A stretch of DNA of 64,000 nucleotides from positions 32,469 through 96,468 of the forward strand of contig JAGXRF010000111.1 in NCBI GenBank assembly GCA_018335925.1, given 5' to 3'. Below are positions 11,357-20,466 of the stretch, piece by piece; position 1 is the stretch's first letter; the number at the start of each line of letters is the position of its first letter. A program made the position numbers and the translations under genes. The DNA comes from Flavobacteriales bacterium. Lineage in GTDB: Bacteria > Bacteroidota > Bacteroidia > Flavobacteriales > Flavobacteriaceae. The notes beneath the pieces were generated by a model, which saw only the letters and a program-made list of their open reading frames with translations, was not told the DNA's origin and did not search any database.

Positions 11357-12388
11357 ATGCCAAACCAAAACAGCGAAGAAACTTATATTTTAGCCATTGA
11401 AAGTTCGTGTGACGATACTGCTGCTGCAGTGCTAAAAAACCGAAAAGTTTTAAGCAATTTGGTTGCCAGACAAGCGATACATGAACAATATGGTGGAGTT
11501 GTTCCTGAATTAGCCTCCAGAGCACATCAACAAAACATTGTGCCTGTTATTGAAATGGCTTTAAAAAAAGCCGACATCGAAAAAAATCAAATAAATGCAG
11601 TAGCTTACACACAAGGTCCGGGACTTATGGGTTCTTTATTGGTTGGAGGAGCATTTGCCAAATCGTTTTCGCAAGCTTTAGGAATACCTTTATTGCCTGT
11701 ACATCATATGCAAGCACACATTTTAGCTCATTTTATTGAGGAAGAAACCCAAAAAACGCCTGAATTTCCGTTTATTGCATTGACTATTTCTGGTGGTCAC
11801 ACGCAAATTGTTCAAGTGAATGATTTTTTTGATATGGTTGTATTGGGAGAAACTACAGATGATGCAGTAGGTGAATGTTTTGATAAAACTGCAAAAATTC
11901 TCGGATTGCCTTATCCGGGAGGACCGTTGATTGACCAATTTGCGAAACAAGGAAATCCAAAAAAATTTACTTTTACCATCCCAAAAATTGCGGGATTGTA
12001 TTTTAGCTTTTCAGGATTAAAAACCCAAATCATGTATTTTGTACAAAAAGAAGTACAGAAGAATCCGAATTTTATAGAAGAAAATAAAAAAGACATATGT
12101 GCCTCTGTACAACACACCATCATTCAAGTACTGATGGAAAAGTTGCATATGGCTGTAAACCAAACCGGAATAAATCGAATTGCTATAGGAGGTGGTGTTT
12201 CTGCCAATTCGGGTATTAGAAACACTTTGATGCAAGCAGAAAAAGATTTTGGTTGGCAAACTTTTATTCCAAAATTTGAATATACTACCGATAATGCTGC
12301 CATGATTGGTATTGTAGGATATTATCAATATTTACAAGGAAACCATGCCAAAGTGAACGGAATTTCCAAATCCAGAATGCCTTTATAA
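11357..12388 (+). CDS. tsaD: tRNA N6-adenosine threonylcarbamoyltransferase TsaD
   Basis: ILAIESSCDDTAAAVL, HHMQAHILAHF, GGGVSANSGIR; ORF 11321..12388, likely start MPNQNSEETYILAIESSCDD at 11357. Confidence 0.96.
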   Translation: MPNQNSEETYILAIESSCDDTAAAVLKNRKVLSNLVARQAIHEQYGGVVPELASRAHQQNIVPVIEMALKKADIEKNQINAVAYTQGPGLMGSLLVGGAFAKSFSQALGIPLLPVHHMQAHILAHFIEEETQKTPEFPFIALTISGGHTQIVQVNDFFDMVVLGETTDDAVGECFDKTAKILGLPYPGGPLIDQFAKQGNPKKFTFTIPKIAGLYFSFSGLKTQIMYFVQKEVQKNPNFIEENKKDICASVQHTIIQVLMEKLHMAVNQTGINRIAIGGGVSANSGIRNTLMQAEKDFGWQTFIPKFEYTTDNAAMIGIVGYYQYLQGNHAKVNGISKSRMPL

Positions 12389-13086
12389 TGCAGTTATTTT
12401 ACAACGAACACTTATCGGAAAACGAAACTAATTTCACTTTTGACAAAGAGGAAAGTCGACATCTGTTCAAAGTGTTGCGAAAACAAACTGGAGATGTGAT
12501 TCACGTTACCAATGGTAAAGGATTTTTATTTACGGGTGAATTGACATTGGTTTCGGAAAAAAAATGTGCGGTACAAATTACAGATTCTAAATTTTTTGAG
12601 CGAAAAAATCCTACTATTTGTTTGGCCATTGCTTTCACCAAATCAATCGATCGTATCGAATGGATGTTAGAAAAAGTAACTGAAATTGGTATAAGTAGCA
12701 TCCAACCATTGCTTTGCGAAAGGTCAGAACGAAATGTCTATAACGAAGATAGGCTGCAAAAAATATTGATTTCTGCTATGAAACAATCTAATCAGTTTTG
12801 GCTTCCCGAATTAAAAACCATACTTCCGTTTAAAAAGTTTGTGGAACAAGCAGAAGGCATAAAATTCATAGCCCATTGTTTGGAAGAAGATAAAAAAGAA
12901 TTGAAAAACTGCATTTCAAAAGATTCCTGTTTTACTATTGCCATTGGCCCTGAAGGAGATTTTAGTACCAAAGAAATAGAGCTTGCCATTAAAAACGAAT
13001 TTATCCCTATTGCTCTTGGAGAAACCCGACTTAGAACTGAAACAGCGGGATTGGTAGCGGTTCATACCATACACATTTGCCAATAA
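12388..13086 (+). CDS. rsmE: 16S rRNA (uracil1498-N3)-methyltransferase RsmE
   Basis: SRHLFKVLRKQTGD, AIAFTKSIDRIEWMLEKVTEIGI, IAIGPEGDFSTKEI, LGETRLRTETAGL; TAATG overlap with tsaD. Confidence 0.94.
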   Translation: MQLFYNEHLSENETNFTFDKEESRHLFKVLRKQTGDVIHVTNGKGFLFTGELTLVSEKKCAVQITDSKFFERKNPTICLAIAFTKSIDRIEWMLEKVTEIGISSIQPLLCERSERNVYNEDRLQKILISAMKQSNQFWLPELKTILPFKKFVEQAEGIKFIAHCLEEDKKELKNCISKDSCFTIAIGPEGDFSTKEIELAIKNEFIPIALGETRLRTETAGLVAVHTIHICQ

Positions 13087-13115
13087 AAAAAAACTGCCCC
13101 GAAAGGCAGTTTTTA
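13086..13115. terminator. Bidirectional intrinsic terminator between rsmE and fasciclin gene
   Basis: AAAACTGCC-CCGAAA-GGCAGTTTT hairpin with flanking A/T tracts, convergent genes. Confidence 0.85.
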
Positions 13116-13131
13116 GTTATAATAATTATTT

Positions 13132-14112
13132 TTATGGCAATGGAGGTAATATAACTCTATTCAATACATGAATAACTCCATTATCTGCTTGTACATCTAC
13201 AGCAACAATTCCAGAAGCTCTATTGGAACCATCGGTTACATTAGCAATGTTTCCGTTTGTTCCAGGTAAAGTAATGGTAAAAAATGTATTTGACAACAGT
13301 GGATTAACAGTTGTATTACCATTAGGAGTTAATGCACTTGACAATACATTACCACTAGCAACATGGTATAACAACACATTAGTTAAAGTTGTTTCACTTA
13401 AACCTGCAATACCTCCAGGTTGCAATTCAGTATCTAAAGCGGTAAATGCTGCATTGGTTGGAGCAAACACAGTAAACGGACCAGTACCATTTAGTGTTGA
13501 AACAAAATCAGTATTAGGAGTTAAAGTGGTTAATGCTGCAACCAAAGTGGAGAAGTTTGGATCTGCTGTGGCAAAAGTAGTTACTTTAGGTAAAGTAATC
13601 ACAGCATCTACGATATGAATGACACCGTTGGAAGCTAAAATATCCGCAGTGGTTACATTAGATGTTCCATTAATTCTTACACCTGAAGCAGTACTAATAT
13701 ACATACTTAATGTATTTGTACTTGAAGCACTTCCTGTAGCCAATGTTTTTACATAACCGGTAGAAAGTCCACTTGAAATGTTATTTCCTAACACCACATG
13801 ATTTAATAAAATTTGAGTCAATACCGGAGTTGGTACTTGATCTAGAGAATTGAAGCCTAAATCTTGAAGCAAATTTTGGAAAGCTTGGTTAGTTGGTGCA
13901 AATACTGTGTAAGGCCCTCCAGTGCTTAAAGTATTCACTAAATCCGCTCTTTGTAACGCTTGTACCAAAATGGTCAAGTTAGAATTTCTAGAAGCCAAAC
14001 CAGCAATAGAATTGTCAATTGGTCCTGAAGTTTCGTCATCACTACATGCAGTGAAAACAGTCATGCTTAATCCTAAAAAAAGGAAAGCAACAAGTTTTAA
14101 GGTTTTTTTCAT
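13132..14112 (-). CDS. Fasciclin (FAS1) domain lipoprotein, two repeats
   Basis: GPYTVFAPTNQAFQNL and GPFTVFAPTNAAFTAL; lipobox LSMTVFTACSDD. Confidence 0.93.
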   Translation of the reverse strand: MKKTLKLVAFLFLGLSMTVFTACSDDETSGPIDNSIAGLASRNSNLTILVQALQRADLVNTLSTGGPYTVFAPTNQAFQNLLQDLGFNSLDQVPTPVLTQILLNHVVLGNNISSGLSTGYVKTLATGSASSTNTLSMYISTASGVRINGTSNVTTADILASNGVIHIVDAVITLPKVTTFATADPNFSTLVAALTTLTPNTDFVSTLNGTGPFTVFAPTNAAFTALDTELQPGGIAGLSETTLTNVLLYHVASGNVLSSALTPNGNTTVNPLLSNTFFTITLPGTNGNIANVTDGSNRASGIVAVDVQADNGVIHVLNRVILPPLP

Positions 14113-14218
14113 AGCTTGAAATGTTTTAAATTTTGTTTAACAAATTTATACAAAACATTAAACAATACAAAAATCTTTATAACAACCTTAACATTAATGA
14201 TTTGTTAAAAAAACACAA

Positions 14219-14800
14219 CTACTTGTACTTAAGCAAAAAAGAAATCAGCTGTTGAAAGGCTTTGCTACGGTGACTATACATATTTTTTTGTTCTAAAGTC
14301 ATTTCTGCAAAAGTTTTGGTTTGTCCCTTTGGAATAAATATTGGATCATAACCAAATCCCATTTGACCACGAGGTTGTAAAGTGATTGTTCCATCGATAA
14401 CTCCTTCAAACAAATGTATTTCTTGGATGTCGTGATAAGCAATTACTGTTCGAAAACGAGCATGTAGGTTACTTTTATCCTTTAGATTGTTTATCAATAA
14501 ATCCATGTTTTTTTTGTCATCTCTTGGTTCTCCTGCATACCTGGCAGAAAAAACTCCTGGAGCTCCGTTCAATACTTCTACTTCTAATCCAGAATCATCT
14601 GAAAAAACAGGCTGTTGAAAAGTATCAAAAATAGTTTGGGCTTTTAAAATAGCATTCCCTTCTAAAGTATTTTCGGTTTCAGGTATTTCAGTAAGATAGT
14701 TTAAATCGGATAAATTAATTATATGGAAAAAATCCGGTAAAAGTGAAGCAATTTCTTTTGATTTGTTGGAATTGTGTGTCGCAAAAATCAGGGAGGTCAT
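14219..14800 (-). CDS. rdgB: Non-canonical purine NTP diphosphatase (RdgB/HAM1)
   Basis: MTSLIFATHNSNKSKEIASLLP; VFSDDSGLEVEVLNGAPGVFSARYAGE; start at 14800 within a TAATG overlap with the upstream ORF. Confidence 0.94.
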   Translation of the reverse strand: MTSLIFATHNSNKSKEIASLLPDFFHIINLSDLNYLTEIPETENTLEGNAILKAQTIFDTFQQPVFSDDSGLEVEVLNGAPGVFSARYAGEPRDDKKNMDLLINNLKDKSNLHARFRTVIAYHDIQEIHLFEGVIDGTITLQPRGQMGFGYDPIFIPKGQTKTFAEMTLEQKNMYSHRSKAFQQLISFLLKYK

Positions 14801-15573
14801 TAGGAACTTCTCTTTTTCAATACTTTGTATTCTTCGTAACAATCGCTAATTGCATCTAAGATCTGCAAATCGTTTGCGGTTTTGATAAAGGTTTCAGAAT
14901 AGTTACAGCGTTGCAAAATTTCCGGGATTTCGTTTTTATCAATACCTAACAACACTGCAATGGTTTCTCTGTCAAATTTAGATTCCAACAACAAACGAAC
15001 GGAGTCGTCTTTTTTGGCATCTTTTAGTTTTTTCAATTCTCTTGGTTTTTTTCCGAACAAATTATACAATGCATCTGCTGGATTGAATATGGAGCCTAAA
15101 GTTTTGTTGATGGCATTTGGTGAGCTTTGCCCGGCTTCATATCCATACTTTAATCCTTGGATATCGTATCGATAATTTTCAGCTACCGGAATGTTTACAG
15201 CATCGATTTGCAAATACCCAGTAAGATTGTATCTGCTCACTACTACTTCTTCTAAAGCAACAGCTTTGCTGGTTAATTTTATCTCTGCAATTTTGTTTTT
15301 AACCCAGTCGTTGGTAACTCTTACTCTAAGTGATTGGTAACCTATATACGAAAAATGTAGGGTGTCATTTACTTCAGCAACAATTTCAAAATTACCTTTT
15401 TCATCAGTTATGGTTCCCTTCACAGCATTTACGTTTACTACGTGCACACTGGTTAAGGTTTTACCCGAAGTTTCGTCTTTTACCACCCCTTTTACCTCTA
15501 CTTTTACTGAAGCATTTTGTGCCAATAAGAAAATTGGTAGAAAAAGAAGGATATATAGCCAATGCTTTTGCAT
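14800..15573 (-). CDS. Carboxypeptidase-like regulatory domain (CarbopepD_reg_2) protein
   Basis: GVVKDETSGKTLTSVHVVNVNAVKGTITDEKGNFEI...LHFSYIGYQSLRV; signal peptide. Confidence 0.8.
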   Translation of the reverse strand: MQKHWLYILLFLPIFLLAQNASVKVEVKGVVKDETSGKTLTSVHVVNVNAVKGTITDEKGNFEIVAEVNDTLHFSYIGYQSLRVRVTNDWVKNKIAEIKLTSKAVALEEVVVSRYNLTGYLQIDAVNIPVAENYRYDIQGLKYGYEAGQSSPNAINKTLGSIFNPADALYNLFGKKPRELKKLKDAKKDDSVRLLLESKFDRETIAVLLGIDKNEIPEILQRCNYSETFIKTANDLQILDAISDCYEEYKVLKKRSS

Positions 15574-15776
15574 GAAGTTTAATTAGGTTATAAAAATACA
15601 AAAATAGGTAGCAGGTTAGAAAGCAACTTTCAATTTTTTAAAAAATTAACGAATTAGTTAAAAATATATCGAATAATTCTGATTTCAATTTAACTATAAA
15701 AAGCTTTTTTAATTGAAAATGAGAAGCTTAAATTGCAATAAGTTGCCCATTAGTAGCTTTTTTGATTATTATGACG

Positions 15777-15784
15777 TACCTTTG
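15777..15784 (+). promoter_or_regulatory. Bacteroidota -7-like element TACCTTTG upstream of the DEAD-box helicase gene
   Basis: TACCTTTG matches TAnnTTTG, 22 bp before the start codon; no well-spaced -33 TTG identified. Confidence 0.5.
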
Positions 15785-15805
15785 CACCGAATTTAAAAAA
15801 TACGA

Positions 15806-17602
15806 ATGAATTTATTTCAACAATTAGGTTTACAAGATACGATTTTGCAAGCCATCCAAGATTTAGGTTTTCAAACACCATCGGAAGTACAAGAAAAAGC
15901 AATTCCCCATTTACTAGAACACGATACCGACTTAGTCGCTTTGGCCCAAACAGGCACCGGGAAAACTGCAGCATTTGGTTTCCCATTGATTCAAAAAATT
16001 AGTCCTGACAACAGAAACACCCAGGCATTGATCCTTTCTCCTACCAGAGAATTGTGTTTGCAAATTACCCAAGAGTTAAAAAACTATGCCAAGTATGTAC
16101 CCGGTTTACATGTGGTTGCCATTTATGGTGGTGCAAGTATTACCGAACAAGAAAAGCAAGTGAAAAGAGGTGCACAAATTATTGTTGCAACCCCAGGGAG
16201 AATGAAAGACATGATGAGCAGAGGAATGGTAAACATTTCCAAAATCTCTTATTGTGTATTAGATGAGGCAGATGAAATGCTAAATATGGGCTTTTACGAA
16301 GACATTACTACCATTTTGTCAGATACTCCAAAAGATAAAAAAACTTGGCTATTTTCAGCTACCATGCCTTTTGAAGTGGCTCAAATTGCTAAGAAATTTA
16401 TGTACCAACCATACGAAATTACGGTTGGGACTAAAAACTCTGGTTCAGCAACCGTTTCGCATGAATTTTATGTGGTAAATGCAAAAGACCGATACGAAGC
16501 GTTAAAGCGTTTGGCAGATGCCAATCCGGATATTTTTTCGGTAGTTTTTTGTAGAACCAAAAGAGACACCCAAGCCATTGCAGATAAGTTAATTGAAGAT
16601 GGCTACAATGCAGCTGCTTTGCACGGTGACTTATCGCAAGCACAAAGAGATACGGTGATGAAAGCTTTCCGTAACAAACAGGTGCAAATGTTGGTAGCAA
16701 CCGATGTGGCTGCAAGAGGGATAGATGTAAGCGATGTAACCCACGTAATCAACTACCAATTACCAGACGAAATTGAAACCTACAACCACCGAAGTGGAAG
16801 AACCGGTAGAGCCGGAAAATCAGGTATTTCGATGGTCATAGTAACCAAAAGCGAAATAAGAAAGATACACGCTATTGAAAAAATTATCAAACAAAAGTTT
16901 GAAGAAAAAACCATTCCTTCCGGAATTGAAATTTGCGAAGTACAGTTATTCCACTTAGCGAATAAAATCAAAGACGTAGAAATTGACCACGAAATTGATA
17001 GCTACTTGCCTGCCATTTACGAATTATTAAAAGATTTAACCAAGGAAGAGTTGGTGAAGAAAATGGTATCGGTAGAGTTTAATCGATTTTTAAACTACTA
17101 CAAAAAGAAACGCGACTTAGTTGCAGATAGCAAAGGTGGAAATGTTAGTCATGAAGAAGTTGGGGATACCGTTAGATATTTTGTAAATATCGGATCGAGA
17201 GATCAATACGATTGGATGACTTTAAAAGACTTCTTGCGTGAACAATTACAAGTTGGTAGAGATGATGTTTTTAAAGTAGATGTGAAAGAAGGTTTTTCAT
17301 TCTTTAATACCAACCGCGAACATTTAGATACCGTAATGGGTAAACTAAACGGAATGGAATTAGATGGCAGAAGAATTAATGTAGAAATTTCTAAAAATGA
17401 TGGGGCTAGAAACAACAACAGAAGAGACCACAACGGACGTGAAGCGAAAAAATACTCTGGAGGCGGAGGCGGAAGCAGAAACGGAAGCGGAAGAGATTTT
17501 AAACGCAATTCCGACAAACCAAGAGGCGATAGAAAAGAAGGTAATTTCCCCGGAAAACGTTCTTTTGAAGAAGCTAAAAACAGAAGAAGCAGAAGAAGCT
17601 AA
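15806..17602 (+). CDS. DEAD/DEAH-box RNA helicase with basic RG-rich C-terminus (DeaD/CsdA-like)
   Basis: AQTGTGKTAAFGFP, VLDEADEMLNMGF, SATMP, HRSGRTGRAGKSG; DbpA-like RNA-binding domain and Gly/Arg/Asn-rich tail. Confidence 0.95.
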   Translation: MNLFQQLGLQDTILQAIQDLGFQTPSEVQEKAIPHLLEHDTDLVALAQTGTGKTAAFGFPLIQKISPDNRNTQALILSPTRELCLQITQELKNYAKYVPGLHVVAIYGGASITEQEKQVKRGAQIIVATPGRMKDMMSRGMVNISKISYCVLDEADEMLNMGFYEDITTILSDTPKDKKTWLFSATMPFEVAQIAKKFMYQPYEITVGTKNSGSATVSHEFYVVNAKDRYEALKRLADANPDIFSVVFCRTKRDTQAIADKLIEDGYNAAALHGDLSQAQRDTVMKAFRNKQVQMLVATDVAARGIDVSDVTHVINYQLPDEIETYNHRSGRTGRAGKSGISMVIVTKSEIRKIHAIEKIIKQKFEEKTIPSGIEICEVQLFHLANKIKDVEIDHEIDSYLPAIYELLKDLTKEELVKKMVSVEFNRFLNYYKKKRDLVADSKGGNVSHEEVGDTVRYFVNIGSRDQYDWMTLKDFLREQLQVGRDDVFKVDVKEGFSFFNTNREHLDTVMGKLNGMELDGRRINVEISKNDGARNNNRRDHNGREAKKYSGGGGGSRNGSGRDFKRNSDKPRGDRKEGNFPGKRSFEEAKNRRSRRS

Positions 17603-17622
17603 TTTAACAGCCTAGCTAAAAT

Positions 17623-17654
17623 AAAATGCTCATCCTTTAAAAGATGGGCATTTT
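17623..17654. terminator. Bidirectional terminator between helicase and flippase genes
   Basis: AAAATGCTCATC / GATGGGCATTTT hairpin (one wobble) followed by T tract. Confidence 0.75.
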
Positions 17655-19123
17655 TATTTTATAATCTTTACCCAACGCAATCCTTTTTGCAACAATTGAT
17701 GTAATTCCTCTGAATATTGCAAACGATATTGAAAGTACCAATAAAACAGGGTAAATAAAATAGACTTTGCAAGAATATTTAGTAAAGGATGCCAATTAAA
17801 ATCCCAAAAGTAAAACAAAACAAAACTTAAAGCTGTAAATAATAAGGTATATATGGTTTGCCAAGTAAAAGGGAACAAATGCATTTTGTTTACCACAAAA
17901 AGCAACTTTACCAAGCTGTACAAAAACATAGAGATTAAGGTAGCCATTGCCACTCCGTTAATGCCATACAACGGAATCAACCACCAATTCAAATATACGG
18001 TTACAAATACCAAACTCACCCCAATCAACAATACAGCTTTATAATATTTTGAATTAAAAATGATAGAATTGTTATTTCCTAAAATCAAATCGAAGTATTT
18101 GGAAAAAGCTATCAAAAAAACTACCCAAATGGCCTTACCATATTCTATAGGCAGCAAAGCATATACTTGATGGATATTGATAAAAATTCCAATCATGATC
18201 CAACCTCCAATAATTTGTAAATTGATAGAAGTTTTTTGATACAACTCTTGCAATTTTTCCCATTGGTTAGAGCTCATCAATTCTGCTGTAATAGGATGCG
18301 TGATTTGATGCATGGCCCTTAATGGTACCGAAATCGTAAGAGAAATAAAAATGGCTACCGAATAAAATGCATTCTCACCAATGTCTAAATATTTTCCAAT
18401 CATGAACTTGTCAATATCTAGTAACATTACTGCTATGCTTGAAGAAAAGACTATAAACACCGAATATACAATTACAGGATTCCATGGCATTTGCAATCCT
18501 GCTGAAATTTTTGGCATTCGAACTTTAAACGCATAAAAAGCAATTCCGATAGTTACTATTCCATACAATAAAACCAATAACCCAACAAAAGACTCTTTTG
18601 AAATCAATTCAACATAAACCAAAAACAATCCAAGGGAAATGAGAATTCTCAAAAAAACTTCTTTTAAAAAATTCCCAAAAACCGACTTTTTATGCACTTT
18701 CAACCAAGCATAAAAAATCTCAAAATAAGCCATCATGATGGCAACTCCCGGAATAATCCAAAAATAAGATTCAATAATCGGATTTCGCGAACTTAACCAT
18801 TGGATAATTTCCGATTGAAAAATAAAAAGTAGAATAAAAAATGGCACCATAAACAAGATAGGAAGCAACAACATGCCATTTAAAAACTTGCTTTTTTCCT
18901 CTTCCGTTCGGTAAGTTGGATAAAACTTAACCAAGGTATTTTGAAAACCAAATGCCAAAAACGGCATGAGCAAATTAGCTGTAGAAAGCACAAATGCAGT
19001 AAGTCCGTAAAAATCTTTTCCTAAAATTTGGGTGTACAACACCAAAGTATTTACTGCACCAATCACAAATCCGATAAAGGTGAACAGGGTATTTTGGATG
19101 CTTTGCTTTTGTACGATGCCCAT
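17654..19123 (-). CDS. Oligosaccharide flippase / polysaccharide biosynthesis protein (Wzx/MATE-like)
   Basis: 489 aa multi-TM protein: IQNTLFTFIGFVIGAVNTLVLYTQILGKDFYGLTAFVLS. Confidence 0.85.
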   Translation of the reverse strand: MGIVQKQSIQNTLFTFIGFVIGAVNTLVLYTQILGKDFYGLTAFVLSTANLLMPFLAFGFQNTLVKFYPTYRTEEEKSKFLNGMLLLPILFMVPFFILLFIFQSEIIQWLSSRNPIIESYFWIIPGVAIMMAYFEIFYAWLKVHKKSVFGNFLKEVFLRILISLGLFLVYVELISKESFVGLLVLLYGIVTIGIAFYAFKVRMPKISAGLQMPWNPVIVYSVFIVFSSSIAVMLLDIDKFMIGKYLDIGENAFYSVAIFISLTISVPLRAMHQITHPITAELMSSNQWEKLQELYQKTSINLQIIGGWIMIGIFINIHQVYALLPIEYGKAIWVVFLIAFSKYFDLILGNNNSIIFNSKYYKAVLLIGVSLVFVTVYLNWWLIPLYGINGVAMATLISMFLYSLVKLLFVVNKMHLFPFTWQTIYTLLFTALSFVLFYFWDFNWHPLLNILAKSILFTLFYWYFQYRLQYSEELHQLLQKGLRWVKIIK

Positions 19124-19130
19124 TTTGTTT

Positions 19131-19150
19131 GGTTGATGGTTGATGGTTTA
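19131..19150. repeat. Tandem heptamer GGTTGAT repeat in intergenic spacer
   Basis: GGTTGATGGTTGATGGTTTA read directly. Confidence 0.7.
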
Positions 19151-19151
19151 T

Positions 19152-20462
19152 TCACTTTTCACTAATAATCCCAGCCAATTTCTTAGAAATATTTCTTCGA
19201 TGATAAGCTTCCATATTGGCATTTTCATTGGCAATGTTTTCGTTTTTTTGATACTTTTTAAACCAATACAAGATTTGATTTTTCAAGGCTTGTTTTTGAG
19301 AATAATAAAAATAGTTTCCTCCTTTGGTTTCTTCTAATATACTGTGTACATCTGAACCTTCAGGTCCTAAAGCAATGATTGGCTTTTGAGAAGATAAATA
19401 CTCAAATAATTTTCCCGGAATGATGCATTTGGTTTCCGGACTATCAATTTCAATCAACAATAGTAATTTACTTGTTGCTTGAATAGCCCTTGCCTCGTGA
19501 TGAGAAACATATCCAAAAAAGCGAATGTGGTTGTGCAATCCATATTCTTTGATTGTTTCTACAATGTCTTCACTTACTTTTCCTGCAATTTGTAACAAAA
19601 AGTTTTTTGCAAATGTTTCCTGTTCTTGAATTAATTCTTGCAATACTTCCCATAAAATAATTGGGTTCCGATTGGTGAGCCATGAACCGATGTAGGAAAT
19701 TGTAAACTGCTTATTTTCGTATTTTTTTAATTCATCGGAAGTAAACGATGCTATTTCATATCCATTGGTTAATACATGAATTGGTTGCTTGGTCTTGGCC
19801 AAAAACTCTTTCTTAGTTGTTTCACTTGTAACAATTATTTCAGAAGCTTTTTGCAGCACTTTTTCTTCTAATTGCAGATGTTTTTTTTGAGCAAATTCAC
19901 TTAAATACAATGCCTGATGGTAGCCAATAGTTGTCCAAGGGTCTCTAAAATCTGCTATCCATCTTAAGTCAGGCTTTTTCTGTTGAAACTTTAAGCCAAT
20001 TAAATGTAAACTATGTGGTGGTCCGGTGGTAATGAATGCCTCAAATTTATGTGCCTGCATTAATTTATCCACCTCTTTTAAAACAGGTGCTATCCATCCT
20101 TTTCTGGCATCCGGAATAAAAAAATTACCTCGCACCCACAAGGCTATTTTTTGCATCATGCTTTGTTTTTGAGCAGAAGGAATCATTCCAGAGCTGATAT
20201 TGGTGACCTTTTTTGAAAAAAATTTTGTTAGCCATTGGTTGGGCTCAGAAATAGGAACCGGAATTACTTTACATTCAGAAGGAACATCCTTTACTAAAGC
20301 TTCATCTAATAATGGATAAGAAGCGTTTTTAGGGACAATTATCCAAGGTTCTACACCAAATTCAGGTAAATATTTCACAAACTTAAGCCAACGTTGCACC
20401 CCAGGGCCTCCGGCTGGTGGCCAATAGTAAGCAACAATCAACACTTTTGGCTTAGCCTCCAT
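19152..20462 (-). CDS. Glycosyltransferase (GT4-like)
   Basis: KVLIVAYYWPPAGGPGVQRWLKFVKYLPEFG; ETKCIIPGKLFEYLSSQKPIIALGPEGSD. ORF track start 20507; MEAKPKVLIVAYYWPP at 20462 is the more likely start. Confidence 0.87.
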   Translation of the reverse strand: MEAKPKVLIVAYYWPPAGGPGVQRWLKFVKYLPEFGVEPWIIVPKNASYPLLDEALVKDVPSECKVIPVPISEPNQWLTKFFSKKVTNISSGMIPSAQKQSMMQKIALWVRGNFFIPDARKGWIAPVLKEVDKLMQAHKFEAFITTGPPHSLHLIGLKFQQKKPDLRWIADFRDPWTTIGYHQALYLSEFAQKKHLQLEEKVLQKASEIIVTSETTKKEFLAKTKQPIHVLTNGYEIASFTSDELKKYENKQFTISYIGSWLTNRNPIILWEVLQELIQEQETFAKNFLLQIAGKVSEDIVETIKEYGLHNHIRFFGYVSHHEARAIQATSKLLLLIEIDSPETKCIIPGKLFEYLSSQKPIIALGPEGSDVHSILEETKGGNYFYYSQKQALKNQILYWFKKYQKNENIANENANMEAYHRRNISKKLAGIISEK

Positions 20463-20466
20463 AAAA

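Noticed and set aside
13132-14112. Internal similarity and Thr/Asn-rich sequence
   Set aside because: Explained by two FAS1 domains.
17455-17602. Purine-rich quasi-repeats (GGAGGCGGAGGCGGAAGC, AGAAGAAGC)
   Set aside because: Explained by the Gly/Arg/Ser-rich C-terminal tail of the DEAD-box helicase.
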